Shown piece by piece: positions 1-8,542 of a stretch of DNA of 54,514 nucleotides. The notes beneath the pieces were generated by a model. The model did not search any database. It saw nothing but the letters and a program-made list of their open reading frames with translations, and was not told the DNA's origin. Origin of the DNA: Actinotignum timonense (lineage in GTDB: Bacteria > Actinomycetota > Actinomycetes > Actinomycetales > Actinomycetaceae); NCBI RefSeq assembly GCF_900155575.1, contig NZ_LT706966.1, positions 912,677 to 967,190 on the forward strand, written 5' to 3'. Both the position numbers and the translations under genes were made by a program. How positions within the stretch are numbered: the stretch's first letter is position 1; each line of letters opens with the position of its first letter.

Positions 1-35
1 CCTCTTATACCCATCTAGAGGGGTATAAGAGACAC
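1..35. other. Degenerate library junction adapter at the window edge
   Basis: Two 11-bp perfect inverted arms (2-12 and 21-31) surround an 8-base centre. Aligned to the 38-base Nextera mate-pair junction, which is two Tn5 19-bp mosaic ends head to head, bases 1-35 match at 30 of 35 positions without gaps. Mismatches are at 1, 11, 20, 22 and 35. This is best read as leftover adapter at a contig end rather than biology. A natural hairpin downstream of the exonuclease gene is the alternative, but there is no T tract to support a terminator. Confidence 0.7.
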
Positions 36-142
36 CCACGGGGCTGGGCGGCCCGCGGATTTTGCCCCTGCGTACCCGCCGGCGCCGCGCCCAGATCACC
101 CGCGCGGCCTAGCGTGGCGGGCACGCGCCACAACTCCGCCGC

Positions 143-973
143 CTAGCCCGCAAACTCCATAATGACCGGGACGTGGTCGGAAGCTCCTTTGCCCTTCCGC
201 TCGTCCCGGTCAATGATGGAGCGGGTATGCCGGGCGGCCAGCGCCGCGGAAGCAAAACCAAAATCAATACGCATCCCGTGATTCTTCGGGAACCGCAAAC
301 GCTGATAATCCCAGAATGTGTAATCCGCGCCCTCGGCCGCCCGGGTAATATCCGCGAGCCCTGCCTCCAGCAGCCCGGCCAGCGCCCCGCGTTCCTCCGC
401 GGTCACGTACATGCCAACGTCGTTCCGGAAATAATCAATATCCCACACGTCCGTATCCCGCGGGGCCACATTCCAATCCCCCGCTAACAGCAGCGGATAC
501 TCCGGTTCCTCGCCCAGGCGCGTGCTCACCGCCGCCCGCAAGGCACCGAGGAATTCCAGCTTGTAATGGAAATGCGGATCCCCGTAGGCCCGCCCGTTGG
601 GAATATACAGACTCCACACATTGACCGCGGCCGGCCCCGAACCCAGGCGCGCTCCCAGGGCACGCGCTTCTACGGTGGGCGCACTGAGCAGCGCGCCGTC
701 GTCGTCGACCTTAGAAAAACCGGGCTGACCGGGGAAGCCCACCTGCACGTTCTCGATCCCCACGCGGGAAAGAATCGCGACCCCGTTCCACTGGTTGAGG
801 CCGGCGCAGGCGACTTCGTATCCGGCCTCTTCGAAAATTTCGCGCGGGAACTGCGCGGGCGTGCATTTCGTTTCTTGGAGGAGTAGGGCGTCCAGGTCCC
901 AGCGTTCCAGGACGGCGCGGGCGCGTTCGGCGCGGGCGCGCACAGAATTAATATTCCAGGTGGCAATACGCAT
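143..973 (-). CDS. xthA: Exodeoxyribonuclease III (AP endonuclease)
   Basis: This is a cytoplasmic DNA repair enzyme of the endonuclease/exonuclease/phosphatase fold. It cuts 5' of abasic sites and trims 3' blocked ends in base excision repair. The 276-residue product begins MRIATWNINS, carries the metal-binding glutamate in LLLQETK (about E34), a GDWN motif near residue 165, and ends with the catalytic SDHVPV motif about ten residues before the C-terminus. Length is normal for ExoIII. The open frame continues far upstream, but the ATG at 971-973 is chosen because the family starts exactly here; the upstream part is antisense to the SDR gene. It is divergent from that gene with 42 bp between the starts. 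Confidence 0.93.
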   Translation of the reverse strand: MRIATWNINSVRARAERARAVLERWDLDALLLQETKCTPAQFPREIFEEAGYEVACAGLNQWNGVAILSRVGIENVQVGFPGQPGFSKVDDDGALLSAPTVEARALGARLGSGPAAVNVWSLYIPNGRAYGDPHFHYKLEFLGALRAAVSTRLGEEPEYPLLLAGDWNVAPRDTDVWDIDYFRNDVGMYVTAEERGALAGLLEAGLADITRAAEGADYTFWDYQRLRFPKNHGMRIDFGFASAALAARHTRSIIDRDERKGKGASDHVPVIMEFAG

Positions 974-1015
974 AGCACCAGTGTAGAGAGCCGCGGGCAC
1001 GTTACCATAGCGGTT

Positions 1016-1789
1016 ATGGGAAGTGCTCTTATTACCGGTGCCAGCGCCGGGCTCGGCCTGGAATTTGCGTGGCAGCTCGCGGCCGAAGGAAATGACCTCG
1101 TGCTCGTGGCGCGCAATCGGGCCCGTTTGGAGGCGATTGCGCATGATCTGCGGCAGGTCGCCGGGGTGCAGGTGGAGGTGCTTGCCGCTGATCTTTCGCG
1201 GCACGACGACGCTCGTGTGGTTGCGCGCCGGGTAGCGCAGCGCTCGCGGCCCATCGGTTTGCTCGTCAATAATGCGGGCTTTGGGCTGGGGCAGGAATTT
1301 TCCGCCGGGGAGCTGGAGCGGGAAGAAGAAGCGCTTGACGTGATGGTGCGCGCGGTTCTTATCACGTGCCACGCGGCGGCGCGGGAGTTTCCGCGGCGCG
1401 GCTACGGGGGAATTATTAACGTGTCCTCGATGACGGCCGGCACCGCGCAAGGCACCTATTCCGCGCATAAAGCCTGGGTGCGCACATTTTCTGAAGGGCT
1501 GGCCGCGGAACTGGCACCGAACGGGGTGGCGGTCACCTGCGTGACCCCGGGGCTTATCCGCACCGAATTCCACGAGCGGGCCGCGGTCGATGCCAGCCAG
1601 TGGGCCGATCTGCTTTTTGCGCAGCCCGAAGCCGTGGTGAGTGCCGCGCTGGAGGCATGCCGGCGCGGGCGGGTGCTCGTTACGCCCACCGCGCTGTACA
1701 AGGCGGCCGCCGCGGCGTTACGTTTCGCCCCGCGCGCCCTGGTGCGGAAATTCGCGGGGCCGGGGCTGTCTGGGCGCACTCAAGCTTAG
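1016..1789 (+). CDS. Short-chain dehydrogenase/reductase
   Basis: The product is a 257-residue NAD(P)-dependent oxidoreductase of the classical SDR family, substrate unknown. The N-terminal Rossmann motif TGASAGLG (residues 7-14), the NNAG motif near residue 86, the catalytic serines of NVSSM and the YSAHK active-site pair are all present. The C-terminal region is typical of the DltE-like SDR subgroup often annotated as acyl or ketoacyl reductases, but the sequence does not decide the substrate. The gene ends tail to tail with the lipoprotein gene, the two stop codons overlapping by four bases (1786-1789), so there is no room for a separate terminator between them. Confidence 0.88.
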   Translation: MGSALITGASAGLGLEFAWQLAAEGNDLVLVARNRARLEAIAHDLRQVAGVQVEVLAADLSRHDDARVVARRVAQRSRPIGLLVNNAGFGLGQEFSAGELEREEEALDVMVRAVLITCHAAAREFPRRGYGGIINVSSMTAGTAQGTYSAHKAWVRTFSEGLAAELAPNGVAVTCVTPGLIRTEFHERAAVDASQWADLLFAQPEAVVSAALEACRRGRVLVTPTALYKAAAAALRFAPRALVRKFAGPGLSGRTQA

Positions 1790-2721
1790 AAACTACTGCT
1801 TTCCGCGGGGGCCTTACGTGCCTCATCGGGCAGTTGGAGCGGCTTGGCCTGGCGGTAATCCCAGCGCACCCGCGTTTCCGTGGGCAGGCCCTGGAAGTAG
1901 GCCGGGGCCACGATGGCCATGCCCCGCACCTCGTAACTTTGCTTATCGATACGCACCTGAAGATTGGCGGAATCACTCAGGTCCAAACCGGGCGAGGCCC
2001 CCTGCATTTCCTGCGCCATCGTCTCGGAAAGCGGGCCGACGATGAGGTAGTTTTCCGCGTCCTCAAAAACCTGGGTCTTCTCAATATTCGGGAAAATATC
2101 TTCCCCGCGGTAGGAGCCGGGCGAGGTGGGGGCATCTCCGGAATCCACAATATCGGCCAGGCTTTCCTCGGTTTTGCTCCAGAAACCGGCCATATTCGTA
2201 TACACCGTGACAGTATCCGGCTTCGAACCTTCCCCGATCCACAGCGCGGTGGAGAGTTTGCTGGGCATGCCCTCCGCTTCCGCCCCGGGAATTCCGGAGG
2301 CGTCAATATCCATCTCCATGGCCATGAGGCGGGTGCTCGGATCTACATCGATATCAATATCGATAGTGGCAACCCCGGGGCCCTCACCGGGCACATCCGC
2401 GGAAATCTCCATGGACATATCCATTCCGATGGCGGTGCCGAAGAAATCCTGCGAGCTTTTCGCAATAATCTCATCCTGCTTGGCGATGGCGCGTTTAATA
2501 ATCTCGCGGGCCTGAGCGCTATCGGCAACCGGCGTGAACTGCCCGGTTTTCGAAATGCTTTCGTCAAAAATAGGAGCGCCGTCCGATCCGCCCCGGCCGT
2601 GCCCTTCGCTGATCGACGGGCCGTGCCCGCCTTCCGAGGAGACCAGCGCATTATTCGCGCACCCGCTCAGGATCAGGGCACCGGCGGCCACCACCGCGAG
2701 AGGTTTCCACATCTTCGTCAT
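1786..2721 (-). CDS. Lipoprotein with a beta-rich domain (DUF6612/LppX-like)
   Basis: The product is a 311-residue exported lipoprotein. The start at 2721 gives a textbook signal: MTKMWK, a hydrophobic stretch, and a lipobox ILSGC with Cys21 as the lipidated residue. The mature part opens with a Gly/Ser-rich linker and continues with alternating hydrophobic strands (IGMDMSMEIS, TIDIDIDVD, TVTVYTNMAGFWSK), a pattern seen in LolA/LppX-like lipoproteins that bind lipid. Function is not known. The open frame runs upstream to 3117, but that part is antisense to the methyltransferase gene and is rejected. The first seven mature residues, CANNALV, are identical to those of the S33 peptidase at 32630. 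Confidence 0.8.
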   Translation of the reverse strand: MTKMWKPLAVVAAGALILSGCANNALVSSEGGHGPSISEGHGRGGSDGAPIFDESISKTGQFTPVADSAQAREIIKRAIAKQDEIIAKSSQDFFGTAIGMDMSMEISADVPGEGPGVATIDIDIDVDPSTRLMAMEMDIDASGIPGAEAEGMPSKLSTALWIGEGSKPDTVTVYTNMAGFWSKTEESLADIVDSGDAPTSPGSYRGEDIFPNIEKTQVFEDAENYLIVGPLSETMAQEMQGASPGLDLSDSANLQVRIDKQSYEVRGMAIVAPAYFQGLPTETRVRWDYRQAKPLQLPDEARKAPAESSSF

Positions 2722-2898
2722 CGCTGCTCCACTTCTTAGGGTTTCCCGCACCCGGGCTCGGGGTGGCGAATCGTTTATTGCGCTTGCGTATACCACTGTA
2801 CAAGGCCGACGGCGCCAACGAAACACGGGCCCCGGTGGCCCGCGGGTAAATATGGCGCTTCCCCATGGTCGGGGCGGGCGCGCCGCTAGACTGGGGGA

Positions 2899-3756
2899 GT
2901 GACAGATTCTTCCCAGTCTTGTGATTCTCGTGATGATCTCAGCGTGCCCGCGGATGAGGCTGCCCCTGCCGTGGATACTGCCGATGCGGCGCCTACCGCA
3001 GGCGCTGGCGATCCCGCCGCGCCCGCGGATGAGGCCGCTGAGCTGCCCGCGCACCGCATCCCGGAGCCGGGTGGCTCGCCCTACGGTGAAAAACGCACGG
3101 TCGGGGTGGGGCCGCACCCGCTGCCTTGGCCGGACGACCCCCGCCTGGACCCGCAGCTTTTAGCGGAAGGTGACCACCGTAACGTCGTCGACGCATATCG
3201 TTATTGGAGCGTGGAAGCGATCAAGGCGGATATGGCGAGCCGGGCGGTCAGCGCCCATATTGCCATTGAGAATCTCCAGCACGACCTCAATATCGGTTCG
3301 ATTGTGCGCAGCGCCAATGCTTTTAATTTCGGCGGTGTGCATATCGTGGGGCGGCACAAGTGGAATAAGCGCGGGGCGCTCGTCACCGATCGCTACCTCA
3401 CGATGTACTACCATCCCACTCCGGCTGACCTGGAAGAATGGGCGCGCGAGCATAAGTACCAGCTCATCGCCATCGATAACCAGGAGGGCGCGGTGCCCCT
3501 GGAGAAGTCCGAACTTCCGGAGAATTGCCTGCTGGTGTTCGGGCAGGAATCCGCCGGGATCTCCCCCGATTTACTCGAACGCTGCGACGGCGCGGTGGAA
3601 ATCACCCAGGATGGCTCCACTCGTTCCCTCAACGTTGCCGCGGCCGCGGCCATCGCCATGCACTGGTGGGTGGCGCAGCATGCGCGTAGCGCACATCCCG
3701 ACAACGCTGCCAATTGCGCGCATACTTCCAATCCCGCACCCGTAACCAACCACTAA
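2899..3756 (+). CDS. TrmH/SpoU family RNA 2'-O-methyltransferase
   Basis: This is a SAM-dependent RNA ribose methyltransferase of the SPOUT superfamily; the RNA target is not evident. The 285-residue protein has an acidic Ala/Pro-rich N-terminal tail (about residues 1-65) that looks disordered, then the SPOUT domain with motif 1 (NIGSIVRSANAFNFGGVHIV), motif 2 (LLVFGQESAGIS) and motif 3 (STRSLNVAAAAAIAMHWW). The start is a GTG at 2899 behind a G-rich stretch. aroB follows 14 bp downstream with its own strong ribosome binding site, so the two are probably cotranscribed. The disordered tail is unusual for the family. Confidence 0.87.
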   Translation: MTDSSQSCDSRDDLSVPADEAAPAVDTADAAPTAGAGDPAAPADEAAELPAHRIPEPGGSPYGEKRTVGVGPHPLPWPDDPRLDPQLLAEGDHRNVVDAYRYWSVEAIKADMASRAVSAHIAIENLQHDLNIGSIVRSANAFNFGGVHIVGRHKWNKRGALVTDRYLTMYYHPTPADLEEWAREHKYQLIAIDNQEGAVPLEKSELPENCLLVFGQESAGISPDLLERCDGAVEITQDGSTRSLNVAAAAAIAMHWWVAQHARSAHPDNAANCAHTSNPAPVTNH

Positions 3757-3770
3757 CCCAGGAGGATCAC

Positions 3771-4943
3771 GTGGTTACCCGCCTCAATGTTGAATTGACT
3801 CGCACCGTTGATGAGTCGTACCCGCTACTTATCGGCACCGATCTGGCCGGCGAGCTGCCCGGCGTGCTGGAGGCGGCCGGGCTGGGCCGCTCCCGGGTGG
3901 CGGTTATTACCGATAGCACCGTCAATGAACTCATTGGCGCGCAGGTCATGGAGGTGCTCGCCCGCGCCGCCCAATCTCCGACCGCACAATCCCGCGCCCC
4001 GCAGCTCTTCGTTTTCCCGGCCGGGGAAGAAAACAAAACCCGCGCCACCAAAGAACAGCTGGAAGATGCCATGCTCGCGGCCGGCTTCAACCGCGATACC
4101 GTGGTGGTGGCCCTGGGCGGCGGGGTGGTCTCCGACCTGGCCGGTTTCGTGGCCGCTACCTTCACCCGCGGCGTCCCGTATATCACCATGACGACGACGC
4201 TCGTGGGCGCCGCAGATGCCGCCATCGGGGGCAAAACCGCGGTGGATACCCCGGCCGCCACCAACCTTATCGGGGCTTTCCACCAGCCGCGCGCCGTCCT
4301 CATCGACGTGGCGTGCTGGGCAACGCTCACCGACTCACAATTGCGCGACGGCATGGGCGAAACCGTCAAGCACGCTTGCCTGGCCGACCGCAACTTCTTC
4401 GAGACCCTGGAAGAACACTTCGTGCGGCGCTGTAGGGGCGTGCGGGAGATGGTGGGCGATACCGAACTCAGCGGCTATATTGCCCGCCGCAATGCGGAAA
4501 TTAAGGTGGAGATCGTGCAATCCGATGTGCACGAAGGCAACCGCCGCATGGCCCTCAACCTCGGCCACACTATCGGGCGGGCCCTGGAAGCCGCGCTCGA
4601 TTATTCCCTCCCGCACGGGGAATGCGTGGCGATTGGGCTGAACCTCCAATGCCGGCTCGGGCTGCGTTACGGTTACCTCACCGCGGAGGACGCCCAGCGG
4701 GTGGATATCCTGCTGCGCGCCATCGGCCTGCCCACCGAGCTACCCGCCGGGGTGAGAGTGGCGGATATTATGCGCGCCATGGGCCACGATAAAAAATCGC
4801 TGGGCGGGGCCATCCGCTTTGTTTTCCAGCGCGGCATTGGCGCGATGGAGACCTTCGCGGGTGGCAGTTACGCGCGCGAGATCCCCAGCGCGGAGGTGCG
4901 CGAATTCCTGGAGGCCCAACCGCGCCAGGAACTCGCTTCCTAG
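3771..4943 (+). CDS. aroB: 3-dehydroquinate synthase, divergent
   Basis: The enzyme converts DAHP to 3-dehydroquinate, the second step of the shikimate pathway, using NAD and a divalent metal. The GTG start at 3771 is fixed by AGGAGG at 3760-3765 with a 5-base gap; 390 residues. Visible motifs are GGGVVSDLAGF, TTLVGAADAAIGGKTAVDTP, GMGETVKHA, EIKVEIVQSD, LNLGHTIGRALE and LPHGECVAIG. Several of these (GGKTAVDTP, HGECVAIG, MGHDKKS) resemble the fungal AROM form more than ordinary bacterial AroB. Arg270 sits where DHQ synthases have a conserved His (LGHTxGH). No other shikimate gene is adjacent. A related sugar phosphate cyclase is the alternative. Confidence 0.78.
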   Translation: MVTRLNVELTRTVDESYPLLIGTDLAGELPGVLEAAGLGRSRVAVITDSTVNELIGAQVMEVLARAAQSPTAQSRAPQLFVFPAGEENKTRATKEQLEDAMLAAGFNRDTVVVALGGGVVSDLAGFVAATFTRGVPYITMTTTLVGAADAAIGGKTAVDTPAATNLIGAFHQPRAVLIDVACWATLTDSQLRDGMGETVKHACLADRNFFETLEEHFVRRCRGVREMVGDTELSGYIARRNAEIKVEIVQSDVHEGNRRMALNLGHTIGRALEAALDYSLPHGECVAIGLNLQCRLGLRYGYLTAEDAQRVDILLRAIGLPTELPAGVRVADIMRAMGHDKKSLGGAIRFVFQRGIGAMETFAGGSYAREIPSAEVREFLEAQPRQELAS

Positions 4944-5016
4944 TTCGCGTCTCCGGCCCGCCACCGGACGCGCGCCTTCACCGCGCCAGCTCCCGCGCGC
5001 GAACCGCAATGCGCCG

Positions 5017-5478
5017 TTAGCGCAGCAGCACTTCGATTTCGACCTCGACGGGGGCGTCCAGCGGGAGCACGCTCACGCCGACGGCTGAGCGCGTATGTGC
5101 GCCGTCGCCGCCAAAAATCTCCCCGAAAAGTTCGCTGGCACCGTTCGCGACCTGGGGTTGCGCGGTAAAACTCGGGTCGGACGCCACGAAAACGGTGACG
5201 TGCGAAATACCGCGGATATGATCGACGCCGCCCGCAACTTCCGCGGCCGCCGCGAGGGCGTTAATCCCGGCGATACGCGCGTAAGAATAGCCGTCCTCCG
5301 CGGTGATTTCCGCGCCGAGTTTCCCGGTGGCCGGCAGTTGCCCGTCCACAAAAGGCAGCTGCCCGGAGGTTCGCACCGTATCCCCGTGCCGCTTGGCGGG
5401 AATATAAGCTGCAACAGGAGCGGCAACCGGGGGAAGGGTGATACCCAGGCTGGTCAAACGGGTGCTGATAGTGTCCAT
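5017..5478 (-). CDS. RidA/YjgF family protein
   Basis: This is a small cytoplasmic protein of the RidA (YjgF/YER057c/UK114) family, whose members hydrolyse reactive enamine/imine intermediates from PLP enzymes. The 153-residue length fits. The family core is visible as VRTSGQLPFVDGQLP, YARIAGINALAAAAEVAGGVDHI, HVTVFVASDPSF and the C-terminal HTRSAVGVSVLPLDAPVEVE. The last motif has the conserved Arg that binds the substrate carboxylate in active RidA. It belongs to the longer, divergent subgroup rather than the archetype, so deaminase activity is not certain. It converges with aroB, and the 73-bp gap holds an imperfect GC-rich hairpin (about 4948-4974). Confidence 0.85.
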   Translation of the reverse strand: MDTISTRLTSLGITLPPVAAPVAAYIPAKRHGDTVRTSGQLPFVDGQLPATGKLGAEITAEDGYSYARIAGINALAAAAEVAGGVDHIRGISHVTVFVASDPSFTAQPQVANGASELFGEIFGGDGAHTRSAVGVSVLPLDAPVEVEIEVLLR

Positions 5479-5634
5479 GCGTAGGCCTCTCGCGGAATCG
5501 TTGAGTGTGAGCGCGCGGAATACCGCGCCTGGTCATAGGTTAGCGCGAAGGTTACGGCTGCGCGAAGTTGCGGCGTCTCTGGTGGAACGACGGCGCAGCC
5601 AGCTGCCCGCGGGCTAAATTTCCGGTGGGCGTGC

Positions 5635-5946
5635 TTAGCCCTCCCCCTCGCGCAGGGAGCGGGCTAGGGGGTCGCGCCCCTCAAAAATGCGACGCCTCCA
5701 ATTGCGTTCCTCCGGGTGGTGGCGCAGCAGGGCGCGGCGTTCACGTTCCGTCATCCCGCCCCACACCCCGAACATCATTTCCGCGTCCAGCGAATCAGCC
5801 AGGCAGTGCAGGCGCACCGGGCAGCGAAAACAAATCGAGCGGGCCTGGCGCTGGGCGGCGCCGCGCACGAAAAGCGAATCGGGATCGATATCGGTGCAGG
5901 CGGCGGCATCTGCCCAGTGCGGATACAGGGCTAGTGTTGTGGTCAT
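5635..5946 (-). CDS. WhiB-family iron-sulfur regulator (WhiB4/WblA-like)
   Basis: This is a 103-residue actinobacterial transcription factor. The four cluster ligands are Cys17, Cys39, Cys42 and Cys48 (C-x21-C-x2-C-x5-C), followed by the family turn motif GVWGGMTERERR. Such proteins bind a 4Fe-4S cluster, sense O2 or NO, and act on sigma factor region 4. The gene is divergent from the class A PBP gene and close to a phosphoesterase. That matches the whiB4-ponA2-Rv3683 order of mycobacteria and the wblA locus of Streptomyces, so a WhiB4/WblA assignment is inferred mostly from context. The roughly 200-bp divergent spacer probably holds both promoters. Confidence 0.9.
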   Translation of the reverse strand: MTTTLALYPHWADAAACTDIDPDSLFVRGAAQRQARSICFRCPVRLHCLADSLDAEMMFGVWGGMTERERRALLRHHPEERNWRRRIFEGRDPLARSLREGEG

Positions 5947-6152
5947 CTATCCCCCTCACTCCGGCGTGGTGGTGTTTAACGGTGCAGTTCTTTACTGTTT
6001 TACGATCATAGTATTAGCGTTTTATGACGTGCGCTACTTTGGTCCGCCTTATGGAGGGGCGGAGCCTGGGTAAGCGCTGGGGAAGCGCGGGGAACCCCGG
6101 GGAAGCGTATGTCTCGTTTCTTTCGCTGCGCCGGGTCAGTATTCTTAGGGGT

Positions 6153-8405
6153 ATGTCGAGTTCTAGCCCGAAAAAACAAGCGACCGGACGCCAAATTGGA
6201 ACGTTCGTGCTGGCGCTGATCCTGGCTCTGTGCGGCGGAGGTGCCCTCATGGCCGGGATTGCGCTGCCTTTCGTTATGACGATGGGGACTACGGCGAGTG
6301 CGGTGACCGGTATTTTCGACGACGTGCCGGAGGACTTAGGCTTTACCGAACCTTCGGAGCAGACGGTCCTGCTGGCCAAAGACGGATCGGTGCTGGCCCG
6401 GTTCTATATTGAAAACCGGATCAACGTGCGCTCCGATCAGATCTCGCAGCATATGAAAAACGCCGTCGTCGCAATTGAGGATCGGCGTTTTTACGAGCAC
6501 CACGGCATTGACGTGCAGGGCACCGTCAGCGCGTTGGTCTCCAATCTCACCTCGGGCGGGCTTTCGGGTGGTTCGTCTATCACCCAGCAGTACGTGAAAA
6601 ATGCGCTCCTGGAAGAGGGACGTATCGCTGATGATAATGAGAAAATCAAGCGGGCTACCGAACAGACTATCGCGCGTAAAATCAACGAAGCTCGTTACGC
6701 TATCGCCGTCGAAAAAACGATGACGAAAGATGAGATTCTCACCGGCTATCTCAATCTTGCGCAATTCGGCCCCTCGCAATACGGGGTGGAAACTGCCGCG
6801 CAGCGCTATTTCTCCAAGTCCGCGAAGGATTTGACGGTGGTGGAAGCGGCCACGATGGCCGGGATCACCCAGAATCCGGCCCAGTGGGATCCGGTGCGCC
6901 ATCCGGAAGCGAATACCGAGCGCCGCAATGTGGTGTTGGGCGAAATGTACCGTTCCGGTTTTATTACCGAAGCGGAAATGAAGGAAGCTCAGGCCACTCC
7001 GATTGAATCGTATATGCACGTTTCCGAGCAATCGGCCGGCTGCGGTTCGGCGGGTATTAGCGCCTACTTCTGCGAGTACGTGGTCAAGGATTTGCTCAAT
7101 GACAAGGCGTTGGGTGCCACCCGCGCCGAGCGTACCCGCCAGCTCTACCGCGGCGGCAAAGTCATCCGCACCACCCTGGATTCGGCGCGCCAGCAGCAGG
7201 CGTATGACTCGGTGGTCACGCACCAGCCCGTGGATGATGCCTCCGGAATTGATGCCGCGCTGGTGTCCGTGGAGCCGGGGAGCGGGCATATTGTTTCGAT
7301 GGTGCAAAATACCCGCTTCGGGGTTCCGAATGACACGGATACCCGCATGACGCAGGTGAATGTCACGGCCCCGCAGGATATGGGTGGCGGTGCCGGCTTC
7401 CAGTCCGGATCAACATTCAAGATATTTACCCTGGTGGAATGGCTGGATTCTGGGCGTAGTGCCTATGACGTGGTGGATAGTAGCGAAGGCTTGCTGCCGC
7501 AGAGCTCATTCCAGGCTTCCTGCACGAATCTGGCGGGTGAACCCTGGCCGGTGGGGAACCTCGGGCAGTCCAACCGCCCGCGCACGGTGCTGGAAGGTAC
7601 CCGTATGTCCACCAACGGGACTTTCGCGCATATGGCCCAGAAGCTGGATCTGTGCCAGATCGCGAATAAAGCCCAGGCCATGGGCGTGGAACGCGGGGAT
7701 CACGAGCCCTTTACTATTGTTCCCCCGATGATTCTGGGTACGAATAACGTCACCCCGCTCTCTATGGCGACGGCCGGTGCCACCCTCGCCAATGATGGTA
7801 TTCGCTGCGATCCGATGTCTTATACCTCCATCGAGGAGCATGACGGTACGGTTATTTCCGAACGTAAACCGCAGTGCCAGCAGGCTATTTCCAAGGAAAC
7901 CGCGCGCAAAACAAACGCGGTGCTTCAGCACGTGGTAGAACCCGGGGCGACCGGTGAGAAAGCGGCGCTGCGCGGGCGCCAGGTGGCCGGGAAAACCGGT
8001 ACCTCCGATAAGGACTGGCACGCGTGGTTTATGGGTTACACCCCGCAGCTTGCCACTGTGACCTGGCAGGGTCACATGGAAGGCAATATTTCTATGTTCG
8101 ACGCCGTTATTAAGGGCCAATGGCACTCGGAAGTCTACGGCGGGCTATTCCCCGCCATGATGTTCTCCGATTATATGAACGCCGCTTTGGCCGGTCAGCC
8201 GGCCGTGCCGTTCCCGCAGCCCACCACCCCGATGCGGCGCCCGGCACCCGCCATGCGGGAGCCGGCCACGCCGTCGCCATCACCCACGCCTGCACCGGCC
8301 CCTGCGCAACCCGCGCCGGGGGAGCAGGGCGCGGTTCCGCCCGAGTCCGTTCACGAAGGCGAGAGCAACGAAGAATACGAAGAAGTCGAGGTTGTGGAAG
8401 AGTAG
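6153..8405 (+). CDS. Class A penicillin-binding protein, PonA2-like
   Basis: This bifunctional peptidoglycan synthase acts at the outer face of the membrane. The ATG at 6153 gives 750 residues: a short cytoplasmic tail, one membrane segment (about 15-45), and a GT51 transglycosylase domain with EDRRFYEHHG (E109 on) and GGSSITQQYVKNAL. The transpeptidase has all three motifs: S420-x-x-K423 (GSTFK), S486-T-N and K614-T-G. A Pro-rich then acidic tail of about 60 residues replaces the PASTA domain of mycobacterial PonA2. The upstream open frame lacks family similarity. There is little Shine-Dalgarno signal (AGGGG only 2 bases away), so translation may be leaderless or weakly initiated. Confidence 0.93.
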   Translation: MSSSSPKKQATGRQIGTFVLALILALCGGGALMAGIALPFVMTMGTTASAVTGIFDDVPEDLGFTEPSEQTVLLAKDGSVLARFYIENRINVRSDQISQHMKNAVVAIEDRRFYEHHGIDVQGTVSALVSNLTSGGLSGGSSITQQYVKNALLEEGRIADDNEKIKRATEQTIARKINEARYAIAVEKTMTKDEILTGYLNLAQFGPSQYGVETAAQRYFSKSAKDLTVVEAATMAGITQNPAQWDPVRHPEANTERRNVVLGEMYRSGFITEAEMKEAQATPIESYMHVSEQSAGCGSAGISAYFCEYVVKDLLNDKALGATRAERTRQLYRGGKVIRTTLDSARQQQAYDSVVTHQPVDDASGIDAALVSVEPGSGHIVSMVQNTRFGVPNDTDTRMTQVNVTAPQDMGGGAGFQSGSTFKIFTLVEWLDSGRSAYDVVDSSEGLLPQSSFQASCTNLAGEPWPVGNLGQSNRPRTVLEGTRMSTNGTFAHMAQKLDLCQIANKAQAMGVERGDHEPFTIVPPMILGTNNVTPLSMATAGATLANDGIRCDPMSYTSIEEHDGTVISERKPQCQQAISKETARKTNAVLQHVVEPGATGEKAALRGRQVAGKTGTSDKDWHAWFMGYTPQLATVTWQGHMEGNISMFDAVIKGQWHSEVYGGLFPAMMFSDYMNAALAGQPAVPFPQPTTPMRRPAPAMREPATPSPSPTPAPAPAQPAPGEQGAVPPESVHEGESNEEYEEVEVVEE

Positions 8406-8542
8406 CCGATGCTGCGCGGCCCGGGCTGCGCGGCCCGGGCTGCGCGGTGCGAAACTCTGGCCGGGTGTGCTAGGCGGGCCGGGTCATCAGGGCCGGTGGC
8501 ATTCCAGAAACCGTAGGACGCGCGAAAAGGAAGGCGGATACC

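Noticed and set aside
2722-3117. Upstream extension of the lipoprotein frame
   Set aside because: It is antisense to the SpoU-type methyltransferase gene, and the signal peptide begins at 2721.
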